Assembly (NCBI GenBank): GCA_006738865.1
Contig: AP019701.1
Location: forward strand, 4,522,001 to 4,586,000
Reading direction: 5' to 3'
DNA from: Allostella sp. ATCC 35155
GTDB lineage: Bacteria > Pseudomonadota > Alphaproteobacteria > ATCC43930 > Allostellaceae
DNA: 64,000 bases
The notes below the pieces were generated by a model, which saw nothing but the letters and a program-made list of their open reading frames with translations, was not told where the DNA came from and did no database searches. Position numbers and translations under genes: made by a program. Of this stretch, positions 24,184 through 32,207 are shown in pieces. Numbering within the stretch: position 1 is the first letter of the stretch; the number at the start of each line of letters is the position of its first letter.

Positions 24184-25800
24184 CTATAGGCGATGCGCCT
24201 CCCCTATCATCTCGGCGGCGCGCTCGCCGATGATGGCGCAGGGTGCCTGCGTGTTTCCGGTCGTGACGCGGGGCATGATTGAAGCGTCGGCGATGCGCAG
24301 CGCCTCGACGCCGTAGACTTTGAGCGAGGCGTCCACGACCGACATGTCGTCGCGCCCCATCTTTGCGGTGCAGCTCTGATGCCAGTACGTGACCGCGGCG
24401 TCGCGGATGTAGTGGTCAAGCGCATCGCCACTCAGATTCCCGGGCATGACTTCTCCGCGCACGAGCGGCTCGAACGCACGTGCATTGCCAAGAGCGCGAC
24501 AGAGCTCAACGCAGGCTCTCGCGGCGATCAGATCGCGTGGATCGGACAGGAAGTTCGCGTCGATTGCGAGGGAGTCGGCGGGATCCGCACTCTTGAGGCG
24601 AAGACGGCCGCGGCTGTGCGGGCGCGCCAAACCGGCGAACATGGTCCAGCCGTGCTCTGGAAGACCGCGCGCCGCCGTGCGTTCGCTTGGCGCTGGAAAC
24701 TCGACCTGACAGAAGAGCAGATCCGGGTTGTCCAAATCTGGCCGGCTCTTCCAGTACATTTTGGCTTCGCTGCCGCTGTTCCGCGGGGGGATGGGATTTG
24801 CATATTCCCAGGTGCAGCCAAAGGAGACATGGTCCTGCAGGTTCTGTCCGACGCCGGGCAGATGCTGGATGGACGATATGCCGAAGCGCGCAAGCTCGGT
24901 GCGATCGCCCACGCCTGAATGCATGAGAATTTTTGGTGTCTGGATCGCGCCCAGGGACAGCACGATCTCGGAGCGCGCGCCGATCAGTGTTGTACGCCCC
25001 TGAAGTACTAGCTCGACGCCAGCTGCGCGGCGGCCCTCGAACACGATCCGACGCACCACAGCGCCCGTCAGAATGGTCAAATTCGGCCGGTCTCTGATGG
25101 GGTGGACATAGGCGCGATAGAGCGAATGCCGCTTGCCGTTTCGCACCAGCATGTCGGTGAGCGCCGCGCCGCCGGGGTGCTCCATCATTGCGCCGTTGGA
25201 AGAGTCGAAGGTCGGCACGCCGAGCTCGCGCGCGCCGTCCAGCATGGCGCACGCGATGGGATTGGGATCCGCCGCCTGCTGCACCCAGACCGGCCCGCCG
25301 TCGCCGCGGTAGTGCGGATCGGGCGGACCTTGATAGTTCTCGATGCGACGATAGAGGTCGAGCACGTTGGAATGCCCCCAACGAGAATCGCCGGCTTCCG
25401 ACGCGAAGAAATCCCAATCGCTGCGGTGACCGCGCGCCCACACCATGACATTGATGCTCGATCCTCCGCCGAGCCCTTTGCCCATGGACATGGCGATCGC
25501 GCGTCCATTGAGGTGCGGGTTTGGCTCCGCGGTGAATCCCCAGTCGCGCGCGCCGCCCAGATTGGTCGGCCACAAGCCCGGATCGAGGACTTGATCGGCG
25601 GCGTCGTCGCCGCCTGCTTCAAGCAGAAGCACCTGAACTTCGGGATTGTCCGCGAGGCGGCGCGCGACGACGGAACCGGCAGCGCCGGCGCCGCAGACGA
25701 CGAAATCGTAAGATGGTTGCAGGGAGGAGGTTAGACGCGCCTGGTTCTCCTCGCTGCGGCGGATAAAATCAGCATCCTCCGAAGTGTGGTCGAGGGTCAT
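24184..25800 (-). CDS. GMC-family FAD oxidoreductase (choline/alcohol dehydrogenase-like)
   Basis: 538 residues, full length. FAD-binding FVVCGAGAAGSVVARRLA near residues 33-50, LLLEAGG, the GMC signature 1 GKGLGGGSSINVMVWARG, signature 2 GAIQTPKILMHSGVG, and the catalytic His region TYWHQSCTAKMG with the C-terminal NTQAPCAIIGERAAEMI are all present. It oxidises an alcohol to an aldehyde; the substrate is not evident. The N-terminus has a 25-residue extension ahead of the Rossmann strand, without a signal peptide. Codon use is less GC-biased than that of the GMC gene cut at the left edge of the window, fitting a different origin. Confidence 0.93.
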   Translation of the reverse strand: MTLDHTSEDADFIRRSEENQARLTSSLQPSYDFVVCGAGAAGSVVARRLADNPEVQVLLLEAGGDDAADQVLDPGLWPTNLGGARDWGFTAEPNPHLNGRAIAMSMGKGLGGGSSINVMVWARGHRSDWDFFASEAGDSRWGHSNVLDLYRRIENYQGPPDPHYRGDGGPVWVQQAADPNPIACAMLDGARELGVPTFDSSNGAMMEHPGGAALTDMLVRNGKRHSLYRAYVHPIRDRPNLTILTGAVVRRIVFEGRRAAGVELVLQGRTTLIGARSEIVLSLGAIQTPKILMHSGVGDRTELARFGISSIQHLPGVGQNLQDHVSFGCTWEYANPIPPRNSGSEAKMYWKSRPDLDNPDLLFCQVEFPAPSERTAARGLPEHGWTMFAGLARPHSRGRLRLKSADPADSLAIDANFLSDPRDLIAARACVELCRALGNARAFEPLVRGEVMPGNLSGDALDHYIRDAAVTYWHQSCTAKMGRDDMSVVDASLKVYGVEALRIADASIMPRVTTGNTQAPCAIIGERAAEMIGEAHRL

Positions 25801-25897
25801 GGGTTCGCTTTCCGCTTGAGATTTGCGGGCGCGCGACAGGGATCGGGCCCGAGGCGCGCGCCCACGCTGACTTTGGTTGGAAGGCGCCTAGTCGCGG

Positions 25898-26710
25898 CTA
25901 GTGCGTTTGGACTGCGGTCGCGGTTCTCGCCGCAGCGCTACGCGCCGCCCGATCGATCACGTCCGCTACCGCGCGAGGCTGCGTCAGAAACGGAACGTGG
26001 CTCGCCTCGACCTCGGTGATCTCGGCGCCGATGCGCGCCGCTTGCTGGCGCAACAGTCGCGGATCGATGGCGCGATCTTGCGTGGCGACCACTGCCCAGC
26101 TTGGGCGCGTACGCCAGGCCGCTTGAGTCAGGGGCGTCGCGAAGATTGACATGTCGATCGGCACTTGGCTGTCGCGCAGGAAAGCTGCGTCGGCCTCGTT
26201 CACGTCGCCGGCAAAGCCCTCACGAAACTTTTCGAGATTGACGAAGCCAAAGCCGTCTGGCCCCGGTTCGATGACGAATTCCGGCGGCGCCGGGATCTCG
26301 GCGAATTGCTGGCCCGTGCTTTCGCCGACGTCCGGCGCGAGCGCGGACACATAGACAAGCCCCACAACGTTCGCATCGACGCCAGCTTCCGTGATTACCG
26401 AGCCGCCATAGGAATGGCCGACAAGAATGCTCGGCCCCTGCTGACGCGCGAGTACGCGGCGCGTTGCGTTGACGTCCTCTTCCAACGATGTGAGCGGATT
26501 CTGCACAATGGTAACGCGATAGCCGCGCGCGGTGAGATCATCATAGACGCCGCGCCAACCCGAACCGTCCGCGAACGCGCCATGCACCAGGACCACATTG
26601 CGCACGGCTTGGCTGTCGGAGATCGCCTCAACCGTCTGCGCCTGCGCACCACTTGCCAACGCCGCCGTCGCTGCAGCCGCCACCAAGACTTTGCGAGCAC
26701 TCTTCAGCAT
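25898..26710 (-). CDS. Secreted alpha/beta hydrolase (EstC-like)
   Basis: 270 residues from ATG 26710; a GTG directly before it is rejected because AGGAG (26721-26717) is six bases from the ATG and only three from the GTG. A signal peptide ending in ASGAQAQT precedes the mature protein. The fold is clear: NVVLVHGAFADGSGW, nucleophile elbow ILVGHSYGGSVITEAG, and a C-terminal His in VEASHVPFLTQP. This is the pyrethroid/salicylate-esterase-like group of small hydrolases. A 17-bp operator-like palindrome (26721-26757) abuts its ribosome binding site, so it is probably repressed from there, plausibly by the MarR-type protein encoded at 27643. Confidence 0.9.
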   Translation of the reverse strand: MLKSARKVLVAAAATAALASGAQAQTVEAISDSQAVRNVVLVHGAFADGSGWRGVYDDLTARGYRVTIVQNPLTSLEEDVNATRRVLARQQGPSILVGHSYGGSVITEAGVDANVVGLVYVSALAPDVGESTGQQFAEIPAPPEFVIEPGPDGFGFVNLEKFREGFAGDVNEADAAFLRDSQVPIDMSIFATPLTQAAWRTRPSWAVVATQDRAIDPRLLRQQAARIGAEITEVEASHVPFLTQPRAVADVIDRAARSAAARTATAVQTH

Positions 26711-26720
26711 CACACTCTCC

Positions 26721-26757
26721 TACATATCGTGTGCGATCATATCGCGCACGATATGTA
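26721..26757. promoter_or_regulatory. Long operator-like palindrome ahead of the secreted hydrolase
   Basis: Arms of 17 bases (26721-26737 and 26741-26757) around a 3-base centre, matching at 16 of 17 positions; the half-site core is TATCGTGTGCGAT. The left end touches the hydrolase ribosome binding site. The size and symmetry suit a dimeric MarR or TetR repressor. The half-site TATCGTGT/ACACGATA recurs in front of the marR gene (27616-27623), which suggests the same regulator binds both. Confidence 0.65.
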
Positions 26758-26849
26758 TGGATGGCGGTTGGGGATTGTCAATCGGTGACCTGACCTCCGA
26801 AATCACCTCCACGTGAAGGTAGAGTCCGGCCCACCGACAGGACCGACGG

Positions 26850-27116
26850 ACAAAGCGATCGCGGATCACGGAAGAGCCGATCATCGGGGTACTGCGCGAG
26901 CAGGGGGCGGGTGTGGCGGCGGCGGAGCTACGCCGCCGGCATGGGATCAGTTCGCCGACCTTCTACAAGTGCAAGGCTAGGTATGGCGGCCTCGGCGTGT
27001 CGGAAGTGCGCCGGCTGAAGAGCCTTGAGGACGAGAATGCGCGGCTGAAGCGGATGTTGGCCTACGTCATGCTGGACAACGTGGCGCTGAAGGATCTGCT
27101 GGGAATAAGGCGGTGA
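26850..27116 (+). pseudogene. IS3-family transposase OrfA remnant
   Basis: The translation matches the IS3 OrfA helix-turn-helix protein: SRITEEPIIGVLREQ, AAAELRRRHGISSPTFYKCK and the leucine-zipper-like ARLKRMLAYVMLDN, ending ALKDLLGIRR. The position of the usual start codon (MKRSR in relatives) reads ACA at 26850-26852, so the natural start is lost; an in-frame GTG at 26913 could only make a shortened protein. Confidence 0.75.
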
Positions 27117-27555
27117 CGTCCGCCGCACGGCGTATGGCCGCCGCGCATCTGCGGGCGGCCTATGCCATGAGCGAGCTGCGGGCATGCCGGGTGCTCGGTG
27201 TCGACCGAAGCAGCGTGCGATACGCCGCGACGCGGCCGGACGATGGGGCGTTGCGCGAGCGGCTGAAGGCCCCGGTCCAGGAACGGCCCGCTTGCGGGAC
27301 GAACTGCTGAACGAGACCTTGCTCGCATCCCTCTCGCATGCCCGGGCGACGCTCGAAGACTGGCGCCGCGATTACAACGAGCGGCGCCCCCATTCCAGCC
27401 TCGGGTGGCTCACCCCCGAGGCATATGCCGACACCGCTGTCCAGCGGCGCTGCCGGCCAGGCGCTGCGCTACGCCAGGGCTCCGCGCCCCGGCCTCTTGC
27501 TACCATCGACGACAACAGTTCAGATCACCGCCGGACTCTACTTCCGACTGGATGA
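27113..27555 (+). pseudogene. IS3-family transposase OrfB remnant, central DDE region deleted
   Basis: The first part (27113 to about 27290) reads AHLRAAYAMSELRACRVLGVDRSSVRY, the OrfB N-terminus. After about 27290 the frame changes and continues directly with the OrfB C-terminus (RDELLNETLLASLSHARATL, WRRDYNERRPHSSLGWLTPE). The intervening integrase core with the first two Asp residues of the DDE triad is missing, so no active transposase can be made. Confidence 0.8.
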
Positions 27556-27600
27556 GGAACGGGGGGCAGCTCACCGGTTGCGATTAGTTTGTTCGCGATC

Positions 27601-27623
27601 TATCTCCGTGTGTGAACACGATA
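27601..27623. promoter_or_regulatory. Possible operator half-sites ahead of the MarR-type gene
   Basis: TATC at 27601-27604 and ACACGATA at 27616-27623 form an imperfect inverted pair 20 bases before the marR start. ACACGATA matches the half-site of the longer palindrome at 26721-26757. This would allow autoregulation. Confidence 0.4.
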
Positions 27624-27642
27624 GGCAACTGATCGTAATTCT

Positions 27643-28110
27643 ATGAAAAAGACGACAAAAGTGCCGAAGCAGGAACTCGCGGGCTCGCTGGCCGACTTTC
27701 TCTGCTTCGCGGTTTACTCAACCAACCTCGCCTTCGGACGCGCCTATAAAAGGCTCTTCGATGAGCTTGGGATCACCTACCCGCAATACGCCACCCTGAT
27801 CGCGCTCAATGAGGCGGGCGAGCAGACGGTTGGCGCACTCGGCGACAAGCTCTTCCTGGAATCGAGCACCCTCACGCCCTTGCTCAAGCGCCTTGAAGCT
27901 GCGGGCTATGTCACCCGCCGCCGCGACCCCGCCGATGAGCGCCAGGTGCGCGTCAGCCTTACCTCAGAGGGCAAAGCCATCTTTGAGCAAGCGTTCTGTG
28001 GGCGCGAGTCCGTGATCGAAGCAACAGGACTCGATCCTGAGACTTTCGTGCGCCTGCAGCGCGACCTGATCACATTGCGCGACAATCTGCTGGCGGCGTC
28101 AGATAAATAG
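27643..28110 (+). CDS. MarR-family regulator, OhrR-like (organic hydroperoxide sensor type)
   Basis: 155 residues. The N-terminal helix LADFLCFAVYSTNLAFGRAYKRLF has a Cys at about residue 24 in the exact place of the peroxide-sensing Cys of OhrR, and LGITYPQYATLIALNE follows as in that family, including the Tyr that hydrogen-bonds the Cys. The winged helix is KLFLESSTLTPLLKRLEAAGYVTRRRDPADERQ. OhrR represses detoxification genes until oxidised. No ohr gene is next to it; the nearest candidate target is the secreted hydrolase at 25898-26710, now separated by an IS remnant. Its stop codon lies at the junction with an IS630 fragment, so the last residues may be altered. Confidence 0.87.
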   Translation: MKKTTKVPKQELAGSLADFLCFAVYSTNLAFGRAYKRLFDELGITYPQYATLIALNEAGEQTVGALGDKLFLESSTLTPLLKRLEAAGYVTRRRDPADERQVRVSLTSEGKAIFEQAFCGRESVIEATGLDPETFVRLQRDLITLRDNLLAASDK

Positions 28111-28547
28111 CCCATCGCCCGCAGCCGCTCGCTCATCGTCTGCTGCGATAGGCTGACCCCGAAGGTCTCGTGGATCCACTGCGCCGGGTCGATCAAGCGC
28201 CAGCGGACGACGCCGTGCACGGCCGGGATCGGGCCGACCTCTACCAGCCGGGCCACCCCCGCCCATTGCTCGGCCGACAGCTTCGACGAGGGGCCGCCGG
28301 CCTTGCGGTCGATCAGGCCGTCGGCGTTGAACGCTAGCACCCAGTGCCGCACCGTCTGCGGGCCGACACCGCCCAGCCTTGCCGCATCACCCCGACTACC
28401 GCCGTCGTAGATCGCAGACAGAGCCAGTAGCCGACGGGCCTGGCCGGCATCCTTCGAGCGCTTTGCCAAACCCCGGAGCGCCGCTCCGACATAGTCCCTG
28501 CGCAACCCGATCGCAGGTGCCGCGGCGAATTCCAGTCCGTTCGCCAT
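28107..28547 (-). pseudogene. IS630-family transposase, N-terminal fragment
   Basis: From ATG 28547 the protein reads MANGLEFAAAPAIGLRRD, then the helix-turn-helix domain (LLALSAIYDGGSRGDAARLGG, VRHWVLAFNADGLIDRK) and the winged-helix part (FGVSLSQQTMSERLRAMGY) of an IS630-type transposase. Similarity stops at about 28107, exactly at the end of the marR gene, and the DDE catalytic domain is absent. It is a truncated copy left at the edge of the island. Confidence 0.75.
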
Positions 28548-28788
28548 CCTTGAATCAGAACTCCGAGCCCAACGGAATGCCACTCGTGCGTCACCTCACG
28601 CCGGCCTTGGCATAAGGCATCGTCCGCAAATCCTGCCGACGGGCGTCAGCCCGGATTGCGTATGGACGACGACCGTCGTCCAAACCTGCCGCCGACCCGT
28701 GCGTAGATCCGGCTGCGGTTCCGCAGGGCCGAGCTGGCCGGATGGCGGCAGGGTGAACTTCGGTGCCCGGGGGCGCCGCGCCCCGGCC

Positions 28789-31671
28789 CTACATGATGTA
28801 GATGAGGATCGCGCCGTCGCCGCCGAGCATGGTGTCGGTGTGGTGGCTGCCGTCGAGATCTTCGAAGGTGAGGTCACCGCCGCCGACCTTGCCCAGCGAC
28901 AGGACGCCGTCGGCCAGGGTCACGCTGTCCAGGAACTTGCCGTATTTCGCGTGGAGGCCGGTCAGCACGATGACGTCGCCGGCCTTGCCCGTTTCGAAGC
29001 CCGACACGACGTCGCCCGAGAGCTGGGCGACCGAGCCGAAGACGCTGTCCCTGGCGCCGTCCGCGTCGAGGACGATCCAGTCGTCCATGGCCTCGCCATA
29101 GAGGCGATCGGCGCCGTCGCCGCCGATCAGCGTGTCCTCGCCGTCGCCGCCGCGCAGGCTGTCGGCGCCGTTGCCCCCCTGCAGCAGGTCGCCGCCGGCA
29201 GCGCCCTCGAGCCGGTCGTTCCCGTCCCCTCCGTCGAGCACGTCCGCGCCGGATTCGCCGTAGAGCGTGTCGTTGCCGCCGCCGCCGGAGCCGGTGTCGT
29301 TGCCATTGCCGCCCCACAGCGCGTCCGGGTCGGCCCCCCCGTCCAGCTGGTCGTTGCCGTTGCCGCCCTTCAGCGTGTCCCTGCCGGCCATGCCGAAGAG
29401 GATGTCGTCGCCGTTCTTGCCGTCGATCGAGTTGCCCTGGCCCGTGCCGACGAGGATATCGTCGCCGTTGGTGGCCGACTTGCCGGAGGTCAGGATGCGG
29501 ATGGTCGTCTGGTCGTCGCCCGCGTCGTAGGTGGCGGCGACCACGCCCGCGACCGCCTTGCCGTCGGCGCGCAGGACCATGCCATTGCCGTCGCCGAAGT
29601 CGAGCAGCCCATCGGGCCCGAGGCTCTGGCCGGCGATATCGCCGTGCTGGCCGCCGACCACGATCGCGTCGGACCCGGCGCCCGCCCCGGCGGTGAAATC
29701 CTCCACCGTGTCGGCGTCGAGGTCGTCGACCGAGGCGCCGTAGACGATGTCGGCACCGGCGCCGGTGCGCACCAGATCCGCGCCGGCCCCCGGGTCGAGC
29801 GTGTCGCCCCCCTCGCCGCCATCGATCGTGTCGCTGCCGTCGCCGCCGGCGATGCGCTCGCTGTCCTTGCTGCCGTCGATCCGGTCGTCGCCGTTGCCGC
29901 CGGTGAAACTGTCGTCGAGCGCGCTGGCCGACGACAGTGTCACCCGGTCGTCGCCGTCGAGCGCGTCGCTGACGTTGCCGAAGAGGGCGAACGCGGCCGC
30001 CACGTCCGTCGCGCCGAGATCGACCGTGTCGGCATCCTCGGTGAACAGCGCCTGGGCGAGCGTGAAATGGGTGGTGCCGCCGACCACCGTCCGCTGCCAG
30101 GCCAGCCCGTCGGTGCCGGGCAGGGTGATGTCGGCGACGCTGTCATTGTCGAGGTCGATATCGCCGCCGCCGATGAAGGTGTCGCGGCTGTCGCTGCCAA
30201 TCACCGTGTCGAGCACGATGCGGTCGACGTCGCCGCCGGCTATCGTGTCGAAATCCAGCACCGTGTCGTCGGACAGCCCGTCGAGCGAGCCGAAGACGGT
30301 GTCGCTGCCGGCGCCCACGGCGATCAGGTCGGCCTGCCCGCCGCCGACGATGCTGTCGTCGCCGTCGCCGCCGTCCAGGGCGTCGCTGCCGTTGCCGCCG
30401 AACAGGACGTCGTCGTCGGCATCGCCATAGACGAGGTCCGCCGCGTCGTCGCCGAACAGCGTGTCGGCGCTCTGGCCGCCGAGGAGCGTGTCGTCGCCCG
30501 TCTCGCCGTAGACGAGGTCGTCGTCGGCGCCGCCGTAGAGGAGGTCGTTGCCGTTGCCGCCATAGACGAGGTCGGCGCCGGCGCCGCCGTCGGCGGTGTC
30601 GGCGCCCTCGGCGCCGAAGATCGTGTCCGTGCCGAGTTCGCCGTCGAGGAGGTCGCCGTCGTCCCCGCCATAGAGCAGGTCGTTGCCGCCGCCGGCGGCG
30701 ATGACGTCGGTCCCCTGGCCGCCCAACAGCGTGTCGTTGCCGCCGCCGAAGCTCGTGCCGACGATCGTCTCGCCGCCCGCGGTGTCGACGAGCAGGCTGA
30801 CGACGGCGCCGTCGCCGAAGATCGTGTCGTCGCCGAAGCCGCCGGTGATGAAGTCGTGCTGATCGAAATACTGGCCGCCATAGGCCGCGAAGACGACCTC
30901 GGCATCGTAGTCCGAACCCGGCAGCTCGACCGCCAGCAGCGCCCCGTCGCCGACGATGAGGTCGCCGTCGCCGACCGTGTCGACCCCCCATTCGTCGCCG
31001 GCCAGCGAATCGGCGCCGTTGCCGCCGACGACGATGTCGAAGCCGTCATGGCCGGTCAGCGTGTCGTTGCCGCTGCCATAGCTGGCCATGGCGATATAGT
31101 TGGCGCCGACCACGGTATGGGCATGGTCGCCGATGACCGAATCCTTGCCCCGGCCACCATCGGCGAAGTCGTTCCCGCCGCCGCCCATGAGGATGTCGTC
31201 GCCGCGCTCGCCCAGCAGCGAATCGTTGCCGTCGAGGCCGGACGGCACGCTGCCGTCGCCGAGGATCAGGTCGTCGTCGCCGCCGCCGACGGCGGTGTCG
31301 TCGCCACCGGCACCGATGTGGAAGTCGTTCCCGCCCTGGTTGTTCGCGCTGACGTCGAACAGGAAATCGTTGCCGTTGCCGCCGTCCAGCGTGTCGGCAC
31401 CCTGACCGCCCAGGAGACTGTCCTGGCCCGCGCCGCCGAACAGACGGTCGGCGCCCTGGTCGCCATGGATCGTATCGTCGCCGGCGAAGCCGAGGCTGTC
31501 GTTGGAGGCGTCGCCGAAGAGGCTGTCATCCTCCGACCCGCCGTAGATCAGGTCGGACGCGTTGCCGCCCTGGATCGTGTCGGCTCCGCCCTCGCCATTG
31601 ATCGTGTCGGCGCCGGGGCTGCTGTCCCAGCCGAACGTATCGTTGCCGGACCCAAGATTGAAGATCGCCAT
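28789..31671 (-). CDS. RTX-type calcium-binding repeat protein
   Basis: 960 residues, almost wholly built of nonapeptide repeats GGxGxDxLx (for example GGNGNDLLYGG, GGDGADRLYGE) in several blocks separated by non-repeat beta-rich spacers near the middle. Such repeats bind calcium outside the cell and fold into parallel beta-rolls; proteins of this kind are usually exported by a type I system through a C-terminal signal. There is no N-terminal signal peptide and no enzymatic domain; repeats start within the first 10 residues. No type I exporter is in the window. The start at 31671 is preferred to an upstream frame because repeats begin there; its ribosome binding site is only a G-rich stretch. 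Possible surface-layer, biofilm or adhesin role is inference. Confidence 0.88.
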   Translation of the reverse strand: MAIFNLGSGNDTFGWDSSPGADTINGEGGADTIQGGNASDLIYGGSEDDSLFGDASNDSLGFAGDDTIHGDQGADRLFGGAGQDSLLGGQGADTLDGGNGNDFLFDVSANNQGGNDFHIGAGGDDTAVGGGDDDLILGDGSVPSGLDGNDSLLGERGDDILMGGGGNDFADGGRGKDSVIGDHAHTVVGANYIAMASYGSGNDTLTGHDGFDIVVGGNGADSLAGDEWGVDTVGDGDLIVGDGALLAVELPGSDYDAEVVFAAYGGQYFDQHDFITGGFGDDTIFGDGAVVSLLVDTAGGETIVGTSFGGGNDTLLGGQGTDVIAAGGGNDLLYGGDDGDLLDGELGTDTIFGAEGADTADGGAGADLVYGGNGNDLLYGGADDDLVYGETGDDTLLGGQSADTLFGDDAADLVYGDADDDVLFGGNGSDALDGGDGDDSIVGGGQADLIAVGAGSDTVFGSLDGLSDDTVLDFDTIAGGDVDRIVLDTVIGSDSRDTFIGGGDIDLDNDSVADITLPGTDGLAWQRTVVGGTTHFTLAQALFTEDADTVDLGATDVAAAFALFGNVSDALDGDDRVTLSSASALDDSFTGGNGDDRIDGSKDSERIAGGDGSDTIDGGEGGDTLDPGAGADLVRTGAGADIVYGASVDDLDADTVEDFTAGAGAGSDAIVVGGQHGDIAGQSLGPDGLLDFGDGNGMVLRADGKAVAGVVAATYDAGDDQTTIRILTSGKSATNGDDILVGTGQGNSIDGKNGDDILFGMAGRDTLKGGNGNDQLDGGADPDALWGGNGNDTGSGGGGNDTLYGESGADVLDGGDGNDRLEGAAGGDLLQGGNGADSLRGGDGEDTLIGGDGADRLYGEAMDDWIVLDADGARDSVFGSVAQLSGDVVSGFETGKAGDVIVLTGLHAKYGKFLDSVTLADGVLSLGKVGGGDLTFEDLDGSHHTDTMLGGDGAILIYIM

Positions 31672-31697
31672 TGCCGCCGCCCCCCGCGCCGACTGCA

Positions 31698-31752
31698 GAT
31701 GCATCATGCATCGGACTTGGGAACTATTCGCGTTCGCCGCGCCTCGCGTCAA
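31698..31752 (-). promoter_or_regulatory. Probable promoter and palindromic site ahead of the RTX gene
   Basis: On the minus strand TTGACG (31752-31747) and AATAGT (31728-31723) are 18 bases apart, acceptable -35 and -10 boxes. Just downstream lies GATGCATCATGCATC (31698-31712), a palindrome of two 7-base arms around one base, well placed for a repressor. Confidence 0.45.
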
Positions 31753-31956
31753 TCGCACATCGGTGGCGATTTGTGCTGCACGGCGAGTATTTCGATGTAC
31801 CCGGACCGGCCGAGGCGAAGCGGACCACGCGGGCGCATCCCGGAGCCGGTCCGGCCCCGGCCGCAGCGCCGCCACCGGGATGGCCCGGCAGACGCCGATC
31901 GTATCGGGCAGGCACGATTTCCCGCGGCCACGGCTTCCGAGCAGCGGCCGGCGGGA

Positions 31957-32157
31957 TCAGGCGTCCGGGCGGCGGGCCGTGACCACGAAGAAGGGGCAGG
32001 CGCCGGCGGCCTGGTGGGCGTAGGGATGCTCGGCGAACCGATCCTCCCAGTGGCGGACGTCGGTGAAGCCGTGCCGGGGCAGCAGTTCGTGCACCTCGGC
32101 CACCGTCACGCCGCGATATAAGGGCAGCGCCGCGCTGACCTCGGCATAGTCCGTCAT
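31957..32157 (-). CDS. Short protein resembling the C-terminal end of a SAM-dependent methyltransferase
   Basis: 66 residues from ATG 32157. The sequence runs LPLYRGVTVAEVHELLPRHGFTDVRHWEDRF and ends ACPFFVVTARRPDA; the GFTDVRHWED and PFFVVTARRP parts look like the last strands of class I methyltransferases. No SAM-binding motif I is present upstream in this frame, so it is either a remnant of a larger gene or a small independent protein. No strong ribosome binding site is seen. It follows the YbaK gene by 50 bases on the same strand. Confidence 0.45.
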   Translation of the reverse strand: MTDYAEVSAALPLYRGVTVAEVHELLPRHGFTDVRHWEDRFAEHPYAHQAAGACPFFVVTARRPDA

Positions 32158-32207
32158 GTCGTGGGACGAGGCCGCAGGCGCCTTCGTGTCCGTTCGCCAC
32201 AGTGCCG

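Larger units (their letters stand above)
26786..27573 (+). mobile_element. Internally deleted IS3-family insertion sequence
   Basis: Ends are imperfect inverted repeats: TGACCTGACCTCCG at the left (26786) and its relative near 27561-27573, with TAGAGTCCGG inside both ends. A 3-base CGG flanks each side if the right end is taken at 27574. It holds orfA-like and orfB-like remnants. At about 790 bases it is well short of the 1.2-1.3 kb usual for the family, so it is a dead copy that lost the DDE core. It sits between the secreted hydrolase gene and marR, in what looks like their former shared promoter region. Confidence 0.75.
21022..28560. mobile_element. Putative genomic island at tRNA-Arg(CCG)
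   Basis: The stretch begins at the 3' end of a tRNA, has a codon use and base composition visibly less GC-rich than both flanks, carries two defective insertion sequences (IS3 type at 26786-27573, IS630 type at 28107-28547), and holds accessory cargo: DUF305 protein, exported beta-propeller, two alpha/beta hydrolases, a GMC oxidoreductase and an OhrR-like regulator. No integrase gene and no convincing flanking direct repeat are left, so it is either an old, decayed island or several independent acquisitions. The right edge is placed at the end of the IS630 remnant and is approximate. Confidence 0.55.

Noticed and set aside
28789-31671. Tandem-repeat DNA or CRISPR array in the RTX gene region
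   Set aside because: The periodicity follows codons of nonapeptide repeats with many substitutions; there are no identical repeats with unique spacers.
28699-32121. A 1140-codon open frame on the plus strand across the RTX gene
   Set aside because: It is the antisense shadow of the GGxGxD repeats. Its Val/Ala/Asp-rich pseudo-repeats mirror the RTX codons, and it has no family features.
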